The notes under the pieces were generated by a model. That model saw only the letters and a program-made list of their open reading frames with translations, was not told the origin of the DNA and made no database searches. Of a DNA stretch of 64,000 nucleotides, positions 53,569 through 60,947 are shown in pieces (within the stretch, counting starts at the first letter, position 1; every line of letters starts with the position of its first letter). Source of the DNA: Pseudanabaena sp. UWO311 (lineage in GTDB: Bacteria > Cyanobacteriota > Cyanobacteriia > Pseudanabaenales > Pseudanabaenaceae); contig NZ_SJEE01000003.1 of assembly GCF_006937785.1 (NCBI RefSeq), positions 207,447-271,446 of the forward strand, read 5' to 3'. Position numbers and translations under genes: made by a program.

Positions 53569-56373
53569 TCATTGAGTAAAGCTGTAAGGAAGTTTTACTT
53601 TTATAGTTGTGCCTTTGTTTTCAACACTAGTAAGTTGAATTGTGCCGCCAAGAATATCTACTGAATTCTTAATAATTGCCATCCCCAATCCAGTTCCTAC
53701 GATCATACCAACATTTTGGGCGCGATAAAAATGATCAAAAATCTTTTCTTGATCAATTAAAGGAATACCAATCCCCTGATCCTTAAACTCTAATAAAAGT
53801 TGAGGGATGAGATCGCTAGTTAGCGAAATCGTAAAATAGACCTCACTTGTATTTGGAGAATATTTAATAGCATTTGACAATAAGTTAGAAATAATTTGCC
53901 TAAAAAATTTAGTGTCAATTGATATCTTTATAGGCGTATTAATGTTTTTGAATATAACTTGATGCTTGCCGTTGCCTATTAATTTAGTTTGCTCGATAAT
54001 TTCTAGACAGAAATCTTCAAGATTAATTTCTTCTGACTGTAAATCAAATCTACCAGATTCAGTTTTGCCAATGATTAATACTTCCTCCAATAGGTTTGTC
54101 ATTCCTTTAACTTCGCGTTGGATTTTATCAATTCTTTCTAGCTTTTTCTCGTCTGACATTTTATAACCATAGTTTCGCAGCAGATCACTTGCTGTCTGGA
54201 TCGTTGCTAGTGGGGTGCGAAATTCATGGGAAGCTCTGGAAATAAATTGTGATTTGAGTTCGTTAAGTTCTTTCTCTCTGAGCAAAGCTCTCTCTAGTTG
54301 GCTGAGACTTTGTTCTAGCTGCTGAGTGCGATCGGCAACTTGACGTTCTAGATTTTTGTTGAGATCTTGAACTCGCTCAAATAATTTTACTTGTTGAATT
54401 GCGATCGCAACATGATTAGCTAACTGTTTGAGCAAATCAATTTCAAATTCTTCCCACTGACGAGGCGCAAGACATTGATGAGCTATTAACAATCCCCATA
54501 AAGTATCTCCAAAAGAAATAGAGACTACGATATTAGCCTTTACTTGAAAACATTGTAAAAGATCTTTATGGCAAGTGCTTAAATCTGCAAGCTCAACATC
54601 ATTGATACTAGATATAGCTCTGTTTTGATATTTTTGCACATAATCCTGATTAAAACATGCATCATTAATTGTTTTGCCAAGAATGGATAACACAGGATTA
54701 TTAACAGCTTCTACAACAAATGTACCACTCCAATCCTGCTGAAACTGATAAATAACTACTCGATCAATACGTAATAATTCTTGAGTCTCTTTAACCGTAA
54801 TTGATAGGATTTGATCGAGATTTAATTCGCATTGAATTTTAAGTAAAATTGCATTTAGCAATCTTTCTCTTTCACTTTGATAGCGCAGTTGAGTCTCGAC
54901 TTTTTTCCGCTCGGTAATGTCGTAATAACTGCTTAAATACATCCGTTTACCTTTGTATGCCATTAGTCTTGAGGAAACTAAGACATCTTTAAATGTGCCA
55001 TCACGATGACAAATGCGAGTCTCGACAGTCATCGGTTGTCCCTTTTCCTGAAGTTGCTGTAATCGTTGCAAAGCTTTATCATGTTCGGCACGATCGGGAT
55101 ATAGGAAGGTTGTAAAATCATGGCTAGCATTTGCTTCCTCTGATGTATACCCCGTGAGATTTTCCATCCCATTATTGAAAATCGAAAAATAGCCTGAATC
55201 ATCACTAAATGTAATACCTTCTTTGATCGATGTCAGTACAGTGCGCAAGCGCTCTTCACTTCCCAGCAATTTTTGGTTTGATTTTACTTGTTCGGTAATG
55301 TCGGTTTGAATGCCGATGTAGTTAGTGAGTTCGCCATGATCGTTAAAGACTGGTGCAATATATAAATCATTCCAAAATGGGGTACCATCTTTGCGATAGT
55401 TGAGAAGCACAGAGTGACATTCCCGCTTTTCCTCAATAGCTTTACGTAACTCTATAAGACCAAGCTGATTGCGATCGCCGCCTTGCAAAAAGCGGCAATC
55501 ACGTCCGATTACTTCTGCTGCGCTATAGCCTGTGATTCTCTCAAAGCTAGGATTAACATAAATCATAGGATTATTCGACAGAGTGGCATCCGTAATCACA
55601 ATCCCATTTGAGCTTGCTGCGATCGCCCGTTCACGCAATTTCAAAGACTCTTCTACCCGCTTACGTTCTGAGACATCTCGCAATGAGGCGACCACGTAGA
55701 CTCTACGATCTTCATCAATTGCTTCTGACACACGCATTTCCGCTGAGGTTGTACAGCCTCGGTTGAGAATATCGACATCAGTGCTTTCCCCCGCTACTAC
55801 AGGAAGTCCAAAAGTTTCACCGATAATATCTTCAGATTTACACCCAAATAAGTTCTCAGCCGATTGATTAACATATCGCACTACACCTTCATGATCAACC
55901 ACCACAAAAGCGTCAGAAACTTCACTCACTAAATGGCTGAATTTCTTTTGATTGAGATCTTGAACTTGGAATTTTGATAGTGATTTGTCAGTAATATCTT
56001 GGCAAGTTCCAACAATCTGCGCTGAATTGTTGATACTGTCAATATCCAGGGATAGCGAAATCGATAGCATCCGATTTGTCACTAAATCAAGTTGTTCTTC
56101 AAACACAACAGCTTGTCGTGTTTTCAAACATTGACCAACATATTTGTTCAATAAATCCGCAAATTCTAGAGACAAACATTCCTTTGGCTGTAAGCCAACT
56201 AGATTTACAGTTTGATCGATACTACGTTCCCCAAAGACAAGATGCACAAATGCGGAATTAGCGATCGCAAACCGCAGAATAAATCCCTGATCATTTGGAT
56301 CTGATACTTGCGAATTTGCTTCAACCGTCAAAATAAAGATTCCGCATTGAATATGATCTAGGATGTTTTGCAT
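53569..56373 (-). CDS. Multi-PAS/GAF sensor histidine kinase
   Basis: Soluble sensor kinase of about 934 residues. At least four PAS-type units (N-terminal about 1-130; about 150-240; about 245-375 with GRDCRFLQGGDRNQLGLIEL, a LOV-like PAS; about 380-500), a GAF domain about 510-660 (LRIDRVVIYQFQQDWSGTF), a coiled coil about 665-700 and HisKA with phosphoacceptor in SRASHEFRTP, then HATPase. The LOV-like PAS has a GRDCRFLQG motif with Cys, which can bind flavin and sense blue light. Open frame begins at TTG (56394), but ATG at 56373 is preferred. Precedes its likely partner at 51778. Confidence 0.92.
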   Translation of the reverse strand: MQNILDHIQCGIFILTVEANSQVSDPNDQGFILRFAIANSAFVHLVFGERSIDQTVNLVGLQPKECLSLEFADLLNKYVGQCLKTRQAVVFEEQLDLVTNRMLSISLSLDIDSINNSAQIVGTCQDITDKSLSKFQVQDLNQKKFSHLVSEVSDAFVVVDHEGVVRYVNQSAENLFGCKSEDIIGETFGLPVVAGESTDVDILNRGCTTSAEMRVSEAIDEDRRVYVVASLRDVSERKRVEESLKLRERAIAASSNGIVITDATLSNNPMIYVNPSFERITGYSAAEVIGRDCRFLQGGDRNQLGLIELRKAIEEKRECHSVLLNYRKDGTPFWNDLYIAPVFNDHGELTNYIGIQTDITEQVKSNQKLLGSEERLRTVLTSIKEGITFSDDSGYFSIFNNGMENLTGYTSEEANASHDFTTFLYPDRAEHDKALQRLQQLQEKGQPMTVETRICHRDGTFKDVLVSSRLMAYKGKRMYLSSYYDITERKKVETQLRYQSERERLLNAILLKIQCELNLDQILSITVKETQELLRIDRVVIYQFQQDWSGTFVVEAVNNPVLSILGKTINDACFNQDYVQKYQNRAISSINDVELADLSTCHKDLLQCFQVKANIVVSISFGDTLWGLLIAHQCLAPRQWEEFEIDLLKQLANHVAIAIQQVKLFERVQDLNKNLERQVADRTQQLEQSLSQLERALLREKELNELKSQFISRASHEFRTPLATIQTASDLLRNYGYKMSDEKKLERIDKIQREVKGMTNLLEEVLIIGKTESGRFDLQSEEINLEDFCLEIIEQTKLIGNGKHQVIFKNINTPIKISIDTKFFRQIISNLLSNAIKYSPNTSEVYFTISLTSDLIPQLLLEFKDQGIGIPLIDQEKIFDHFYRAQNVGMIVGTGLGMAIIKNSVDILGGTIQLTSVENKGTTIKVKLPYSFTQ

Positions 56374-56464
56374 AATCGCCAAATCTCTACCCAATATCGC
56401 AGCTATTATTGAGCTTAATGGCTCAACTATAATTGTGATCGCAATGTATTGACATTAATTATTT

Positions 56465-56659
56465 ATGAATTTAACGATCTCAGTTCCTTCCATCGGTTGT
56501 TCTAGCTGTATCGAAAATATTACTAGAGCGATCCAATCTGTCGATGCATCGGCAGTGGTTAATGGTGACGCTGCAACTAAGTCTTTAGATATCGAGAGCC
56601 ATTTATCTGAAGTCAAAATTCGAGAACTAATTGAGATCGCAGGTCACAAAGCTGCATAA
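56465..56659 (+). CDS. Heavy-metal-associated domain protein (Atx1-like copper chaperone)
   Basis: Single HMA domain of 64 residues with metal motif GCSSCI (Cys12 and Cys15), short of the usual Met of MxCxxC, and the conserved C-terminal GHKAA. It resembles cyanobacterial Atx1 small chaperones that deliver Cu(I) to thylakoid P-type ATPases. The Met is replaced by Ile-Gly (PSIGCSSC), which is seen in the Synechocystis-like branch. Convergent with moaC, sharing a terminator hairpin. Confidence 0.85.
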   Translation: MNLTISVPSIGCSSCIENITRAIQSVDASAVVNGDAATKSLDIESHLSEVKIRELIEIAGHKAA

Positions 56660-56698
56660 GAATTAGATGCCGAGAAAATCACGGCATCTAATTTCTTA
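56657..56698. terminator. Bidirectional terminator between HMA gene and moaC
   Basis: TAAGAATTAGATGCCG (56657-56672) pairs with CGGCATCTAATTTCTTA with one bulge. Both stop codons (56657-56659 and 56696-56698) are in the arms. Confidence 0.75.
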
Positions 56699-57208
56699 TA
56701 TATCGCAATAATCGCCTTTAGGAGCATTAAAATCACCTGACTTTCCCCCACTCTTATGGATTAGCCTTGTATTCGAGATGATCATCGTCTTTTCGAGGGA
56801 CTTTGCCATATCGTAAAGAGTTAAAGCTGCGATCGTGGCAGCTGTCATGGCTTCCATTTCCACACCAGTTTCAGATTTGGTTTTGACCTCTGCCTCAATC
56901 TGATACCCAGGGATATTTTCATCTAGATAAATTTTGACATCGACACTAGTTAGATTAAGCGGATGACACATAGGGATCAAGTTAGCTGTTTGTTTAGCTG
57001 CCATAATCCCTGCTAGTCTTGCCGTCCCTAATACATCTCCTTTTGGCACATTTCCCGCTTGGATTGCATCTAACGTTGTTGTTTTCATAGATATCTCGCA
57101 AACAGCGATCGCCCGTCTCACCGTTTGTGGTTTATAAGTCACATCCACCATCTGAGCATTACCACTTTGATCGAGATGAGCGAGTGACTGAAGAATATCC
57201 GTATCCAT
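56696..57208 (-). CDS. moaC: Cyclic pyranopterin monophosphate synthase MoaC
   Basis: Molybdenum-cofactor enzyme that converts the MoaA product to cPMP. The conserved runs are present: [25 protein letters not shown] (His/Cys), and [22 protein letters not shown] with KSGGKSG near the C-terminus. The frame opens further at 57274, but the extra 22 residues are hydrophobic and not in the family; ATG at 57208 gives 170 residues. No other moa gene is adjacent. Confidence 0.95.
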   Translation of the reverse strand: MDTDILQSLAHLDQSGNAQMVDVTYKPQTVRRAIAVCEISMKTTTLDAIQAGNVPKGDVLGTARLAGIMAAKQTANLIPMCHPLNLTSVDVKIYLDENIPGYQIEAEVKTKSETGVEMEAMTAATIAALTLYDMAKSLEKTMIISNTRLIHKSGGKSGDFNAPKGDYCDI

Positions 57209-57341
57209 AAAAAACTTTGCCGAAATTAGCTCAATAATATAAAAACAAAACAAGGCTACGAAGTATTTAATCACGGTTAGTTGTTGCTAACCAGTCAGCT
57301 ATGACCAGACTCTTCACCTAGTACAAAAGTTTAACCGAATT

Positions 57342-57935
57342 ATGACTGAGACTGTAAAGATTGAGATTTATGCAGATAATCTTAGTGTGACTCAATTGAT
57401 CGCTAGCCAACTTGCTCAGCTTGTCACTGCTGGTACGATTATTCTACTCGAAGGCAATCTTGGTAGTGGCAAAACTACTTTTATGCAAGCCTTTGGTCTT
57501 GCTCTTGGTATTAGCGCCACGATCACTAGTCCAACATTTACGCTAATTGATGAATACATTGAAGGTCGTTTGCCACTTTATCACATTGATCTTTATCGTC
57601 TAGAGCCATCGCAAATTCCCAGCTTACATTTAGAAGAATATTGGCGTGGTGAGGATTTTCCGCTCGGTGTGGTGGCGATCGAGTGGGCAAGTAAACTGCT
57701 TACCATGCCGCCAGCTCATCTCAAGATTAATCTCGCAGCAACAATAAGCTCTCAAAATAAAGACGAAACAAAAAATCTTGACTTAAATTTAGAAGATGAT
57801 CTAGAAGTCTTGTCTGAAGCCCGCCTTATTCATCTCATCGCTCAAGGCGAAACCTATATTGATATTCTGACTACACTTTGTGCTGAAGCCGAAACCAAGA
57901 TTCTTGTCATAAGTAATGCCAAGCAGCACCTTTAA
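57342..57935 (+). CDS. tsaE: tRNA threonylcarbamoyl-adenosine biosynthesis ATPase TsaE
   Basis: P-loop ATPase needed with TsaB, TsaC and TsaD for the t6A37 modification of ANN-decoding tRNAs. Walker A is LEGNLGSGKTTFMQ (about residues 38-51), then SPTFTLIDEY, LPLYHIDLYRLE and VVAIEWASKL. At 197 residues it is about 40 longer than typical because of an acidic C-terminal tail (DLNLEDDLEVLSEARL). Divergent from moaC. Confidence 0.93.
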   Translation: MTETVKIEIYADNLSVTQLIASQLAQLVTAGTIILLEGNLGSGKTTFMQAFGLALGISATITSPTFTLIDEYIEGRLPLYHIDLYRLEPSQIPSLHLEEYWRGEDFPLGVVAIEWASKLLTMPPAHLKINLAATISSQNKDETKNLDLNLEDDLEVLSEARLIHLIAQGETYIDILTTLCAEAETKILVISNAKQHL

Positions 57936-58000
57936 CAAGAAATTTATATGACAAATAGAAGCAGGGATTTGAACTGCGACTTTTTTGATTTAGCTATCTT

Positions 58001-58097
58001 TAAGTAACTCAGCATGATTAAAAAATAGACCCAAAATCTATACCGCCCGCTTAGCGGGCGGTATAGATTTTGGGTCTTTATATGTCTTGGCTACTTA
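58001..58097. repeat. Repeat family C, copy 2 (overlaps tatA 3' end)
   Basis: TAAGTAACTCAGCATGATTAAA...GGCTACTTA ends; hairpin GACCCAAAATCTATACCGCCCGC-TTA-GCGGGCGG... is perfect in its core. The right end covers the tatA stop (58091-58093). Confidence 0.85.
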
Positions 58098-58258
58098 GAA
58101 TCTAATTCATCAGGTTCGCCATTACCCTTTACTTCATCTTGGAAACCACGTAGAGCTTGTCCCACACTGCGACCAATCTCAGGGATTCGCTTTGCCCCAA
58201 AAATTGCTACACCCACAAGCGAAATCACAATTACTTCTGGCCAGCCAATTCCAAACAT
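58091..58258 (-). CDS. tatA: Twin-arginine translocase subunit TatA
   Basis: Small pore-forming subunit of the Tat system that exports folded proteins; 55 residues. The frame reads MFGIGWPEVIVISLVGVAIF followed by GAKRIPEIGRSVGQALRGF, the TatA membrane helix, hinge and amphipathic helix, then a short acidic tail. The final residues (SK) and stop fall on the end of repeat C copy 2. It is short, as are cyanobacterial and plastid TatA proteins. Divergent from the gene at 58403. TatB and TatC genes are not in the window. Confidence 0.93.
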   Translation of the reverse strand: MFGIGWPEVIVISLVGVAIFGAKRIPEIGRSVGQALRGFQDEVKGNGEPDELDSK

Positions 58259-58402
58259 TTAACTTCGATCTCCTCAAACGTATCTGAATATTCTTCTATT
58301 GTCTCAGCAAGTATAAGCTAACTCAACTTTCTGAGTGTATTCAAAAGCAGTAAGCTATAAAGAATTTACAAGTAAATCTAACCAAACAAGTACTAAAAAA
58401 TA

Positions 58403-58927
58403 ATGGACTCAACCATTACTTGGACACTTGGCAGCACTGAACCCGATGCTGAAGCCAATCTTGCTCGTATTGCCCAATGGTGGGCATCTTTAGCAGGACA
58501 AGAAATCACCTGGCAACAACGCCCTTTGACAGAGAATAGCGATCGCAATGCGATCGACTGGAGCAAACAGTCCCTCGACGAAACTTTTGCAATTCAAACA
58601 CCGAGCTTGCGCGGCATTACTCTTTATTGGTACAAGCCCAATAGCCCCGACGAACGCAATATTTCTGTTGGCTACCTCCAACTCAACCAATTTACTCAAC
58701 AACTAGACATTCTGCCATCGTCAGGTCGAAGCTACCAACTTCGCATTACTCTACCCAAAATCGTCTACCAAAAGACTCAAGTCATCGATCCTCAGTTTGG
58801 CTGTATCATTCAGCCCAATGGTGATGCAGTTTTACTATTTCGAGATGAAACCCAACGCTTAGAAATTCAAATTGATTTGAGTGCCGTAAATGCCGATTTA
58901 CTTAAGCAAAAGCTAAGTAAGACATAG
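58403..58927 (+). CDS. Hypothetical cyanobacterial protein, 174 aa
   Basis: Not recognised with certainty. Soluble, no signal peptide; N-terminal amphipathic region (EANLARIAQWWASLAGQEIT), then beta-rich sequence (LRGITLYWYKPNSPDERNIS, QLDILPSSGRSYQLRITLPK, DAVLLFRDETQRLEIQIDLS). The overall length and composition fit the conserved cyanobacterial lineage proteins of unknown function that often accompany phycobiliprotein or photosystem genes, but I cannot name a family. Divergent from tatA. Confidence 0.6.
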   Translation: MDSTITWTLGSTEPDAEANLARIAQWWASLAGQEITWQQRPLTENSDRNAIDWSKQSLDETFAIQTPSLRGITLYWYKPNSPDERNISVGYLQLNQFTQQLDILPSSGRSYQLRITLPKIVYQKTQVIDPQFGCIIQPNGDAVLLFRDETQRLEIQIDLSAVNADLLKQKLSKT

Positions 58928-58975
58928 GATATATTTGCGCTGCTATAGCGATAAAAAAGATAGCTAGGACAAATC

Positions 58976-59030
58976 AAAACCCCAAATAAAAATGGCGGCG
59001 CGAAGCGCCGCCATTTTTATTTGGGGTTTT
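58976..59030. repeat. 26-bp perfect hairpin, family D-like
   Basis: AAAACCCCAAATAAAAATGG...GGCGGCGC-GAA-GCGCCGCC, arms 58976-59001 and 59005-59030, flanked by TAGGACA on the left and TGTCCTAA on the right. Confidence 0.8.
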
Positions 59031-59056
59031 ATGTCCTAAGCAAACCTTTTATTGCT

Positions 59057-59160
59057 AATAGCAATTCACAGAAGTGTTGTCACACGTTTGTGAATTAAAA
59101 GACAAACTCTGTAAGGGTTTAAAAATCACAAAATAGCCACGCCATTTTGTGATTGGTATA
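59057..59160 (+). repeat. Repeat family A, copy 5
   Basis: AATAGCAATTCACAGAAGTG at the left and GATTGGTATA at the right. The right hairpin is AATCACAAAATAGC-CAC-GCCATTTTGTGATT with one mismatch. Confidence 0.8.
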
Positions 59161-59365
59161 AATCTAGTTTTTGACTATGCCTTATCCTCTCCCATCGAAA
59201 GAATAGGTGAATAATCAGGGATGAACTACTTCGCCGCTCGCCCCTAATTATTCTCTGGGAAGAGAGTATCTACTTATAAACATTAATAAAGTAAGGCATA
59301 TTTTTAATGAATCCAGCCTATGATTTGAGCATATTTGGCAAATAAACTTGGCTAAGGGTAAATCT

Positions 59366-59857
59366 ATGACACCTCAAGAACTTCCCCCTCCGATTAGTCC
59401 TCGTCAGATGGATATGCTTCGTGCTGTAGCAGCAATGGCTTGGGCAGACGGCAAGCTTGAACCTGATGAAATTCGGCTGATGCTTGATGAATTTGCAATG
59501 TTATTTGCCAAAACTGAAATAGAGCGTAGCGCTTTGAAAACTCGTCTTAAAGATTACTTAGGGCAAAATATTCCTCTTGAAGAAGTCGTACCAAATATCA
59601 AAAGTGTTGAAGATCGCAAAATGACTCTCAGACTTGGATATCAAGTGATCCAAGCTAGTCGGCGTAATCCAGATGAACCAATGATTAATCTTGATGAAGC
59701 CGCCGCCTATCAAAGGTTAGTCAGAATCCTAGATTTGCCTCCAGATGTTGTAGCCGACATTGAAGCCTCGATCGTTCCTCACGAAGGAGCCTATCCCAAC
59801 GGAATTATTAAATCTTTGGCAGCAAGGCTACATAAATTACTTGGAAATGCGAATTAA
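59366..59857 (+). CDS. TerB-like domain protein
   Basis: Protein of about 163 residues with the tellurite-resistance TerB / DjlA-like helical fold: MLRAVAAMAWADGKLEPDEIRLMLDEFAML (about 18-48, with the D/E residues of the metal site), then a second part with MTLRLGYQVIQASRRNPDEP and INLDEAAAYQRLVRILDLPP. It is preceded by AAGGGTAAATCT, so the ATG at 59366 is preferred over TTG at 59348. Function in cyanobacteria unknown. Followed by an 18-bp hairpin. Confidence 0.8.
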   Translation: MTPQELPPPISPRQMDMLRAVAAMAWADGKLEPDEIRLMLDEFAMLFAKTEIERSALKTRLKDYLGQNIPLEEVVPNIKSVEDRKMTLRLGYQVIQASRRNPDEPMINLDEAAAYQRLVRILDLPPDVVADIEASIVPHEGAYPNGIIKSLAARLHKLLGNAN

Positions 59858-59885
59858 GCTAAAAAGCATAGCAATTCGCATTATA

Positions 59886-59940
59886 AAAATTGGGTTTGAT
59901 GAAAGCCTTCTATCGGCAGACCTTCATCAAACCCAATTTT
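59886..59940 (+). terminator. Terminator-like hairpin after TerB gene
   Basis: AAAATTGGGTTTGATGAA (59886-59903) pairs exactly with 59923-59940, loop of 19 bases. Confidence 0.6.
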
Positions 59941-59985
59941 GGAATTTATTAATTGTAAATTGCTGTAGGTTTGGGTTCTAAAATA

Positions 59986-60096
59986 ACTAAGGAATGAAAA
60001 TTAATTAACTTGTGCAATTAAAACCAAAATTTGTTGGGGCGGGCGAAGCCCGCCCCAACAAATTTTGGTTTTAATTAATTTTCATTCCTAAGTCAT
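59986..60096. repeat. Repeat family B, copy 2 (inverted relative to copy 1)
   Basis: ACTAAGGAATGAAAATTAATTAAC at the left, TTTTGGTTTTAATTAATTTTCATTCCTAAGTCAT at the right. Hairpin GGGGCGGGC-GAA-GCCCGCCCC. The CTTGTGC spacer is on the left, the reverse of copy 1. Confidence 0.8.
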
Positions 60097-60179
60097 TGTG
60101 CTGATGGTAATACCTATCGCTACAAACTCGGATAGAGTGATTACTTACAATAAATCTTTAAGAAGTACGAGCAGCCACT

Positions 60180-60872
60180 ATGCGGGATGGAACTGATCTT
60201 CAGCAAAAAATTATGTCTGCCCCATTCTTTGTGGGCTTACCTGATGAAGCCGTAATTAGGGCAACAGCCCATATGGTCACACGCAGCCATCCAGCGGATC
60301 AAGTGATTTTGTTGGAAAACGACTGGGGAAACTCTGTTTATTTCATCTTGGAAGGCTGGGCGAAAATTCGCACATATAATCTTGATGGGAAAGAAATCAC
60401 CCTTAACATTCTCGGCTTTGGCGAGATGTTTGGCGAAATGGCTCCGCTAGATCAAGTGCCTAGATCCACTGATGTGATTACGCTTACCCCGACAACTATT
60501 GGCAGCCTGCCAGCTTCAGATTTTGTACATCTGCTTGAAACAGAGCCAATCGCGGGCATCCATTTAGCAAGGCTAATGGCAAAGCGCTTACGTCAAGTTA
60601 ATCGACGTTTACGCTTACGGGAAGCTGATAGTACTTCTCGCGTTGCCGATGTCCTGCTATTTCTAGCCGAAGGACAAGGGACAAAAGTCAGTGGTGGTTT
60701 AGAAATCCCCAATTTGCCTCATCGTGAGCTTAGTAGTCTAAGTGGTTTAGCTAGAGAGACAGTCACTCGTGTACTAGGGAAACTAGAACGCAAAAATTTA
60801 ATTCAGCGTATTCCCGATCGCGATGTATTATGCATCCTCAACCCTGAAGGCTTAGAATCTTTGATGGTTTAG
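60180..60872 (+). CDS. CRP/FNR family transcriptional regulator
   Basis: Two-domain regulator of 230 residues. N-terminal cyclic-nucleotide fold about 15-125; the phosphate-binding cassette reads FGEMAPLDQVPRSTDV, with the Arg-Ser-Thr/Ser pattern that supports cAMP binding. C-terminal winged helix about 145-225 (LPHRELSSLSGLARETVTRVLGKLERKNLIQ). It is a CRP-like and not an FNR-like member: no N-terminal iron-sulfur cysteines. Probably a cAMP-responsive global regulator (similar in layout to cyanobacterial AnCrpA/SyCRP1 types). Immediately upstream of murC but separated by a terminator. Confidence 0.85.
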   Translation: MRDGTDLQQKIMSAPFFVGLPDEAVIRATAHMVTRSHPADQVILLENDWGNSVYFILEGWAKIRTYNLDGKEITLNILGFGEMFGEMAPLDQVPRSTDVITLTPTTIGSLPASDFVHLLETEPIAGIHLARLMAKRLRQVNRRLRLREADSTSRVADVLLFLAEGQGTKVSGGLEIPNLPHRELSSLSGLARETVTRVLGKLERKNLIQRIPDRDVLCILNPEGLESLMV

Positions 60873-60907
60873 ATCAAAAGGTGTTGCTTCGCGTCACCTT
60901 TTGATCT
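60870..60907 (+). terminator. Terminator of the CRP-family gene
   Basis: AGATCAAAAGGTG (60871-60883) pairs with CACCTTTTGATCT (60895-60907), loop TTGCTTCGCGT. The stop TAG (60870-60872) overlaps the left arm. Confidence 0.75.
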
Positions 60908-60947
60908 GTTATTATTAGGCTCGTTATTTGGTAGGTAAGAAGTATAA

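Larger units (their letters stand above)
58928..59365. other. Gene-free 438-base repeat region
   Basis: Contains the 26-bp hairpin (58976-59030), repeat family A copy 5 (59057-59160) and AT-rich sequence before the TerB-like gene. I see no coding frame. Confidence 0.6.
59858..60179. other. Gene-free 322-base repeat region
   Basis: Holds an 18-bp perfect hairpin (59886-59940), repeat family B copy 2 (59986-60096) and the promoter of the CRP-family gene. Confidence 0.6.

Noticed and set aside
57956..57981. Minus-strand sequence GCAGTTCAAATCCCTGCTTC resembles a tRNA T-arm and acceptor end
   Set aside because: The T stem lacks two G residues to pair and there is no D arm, anticodon arm or acceptor 5' strand. 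At most a decayed tRNA fragment.
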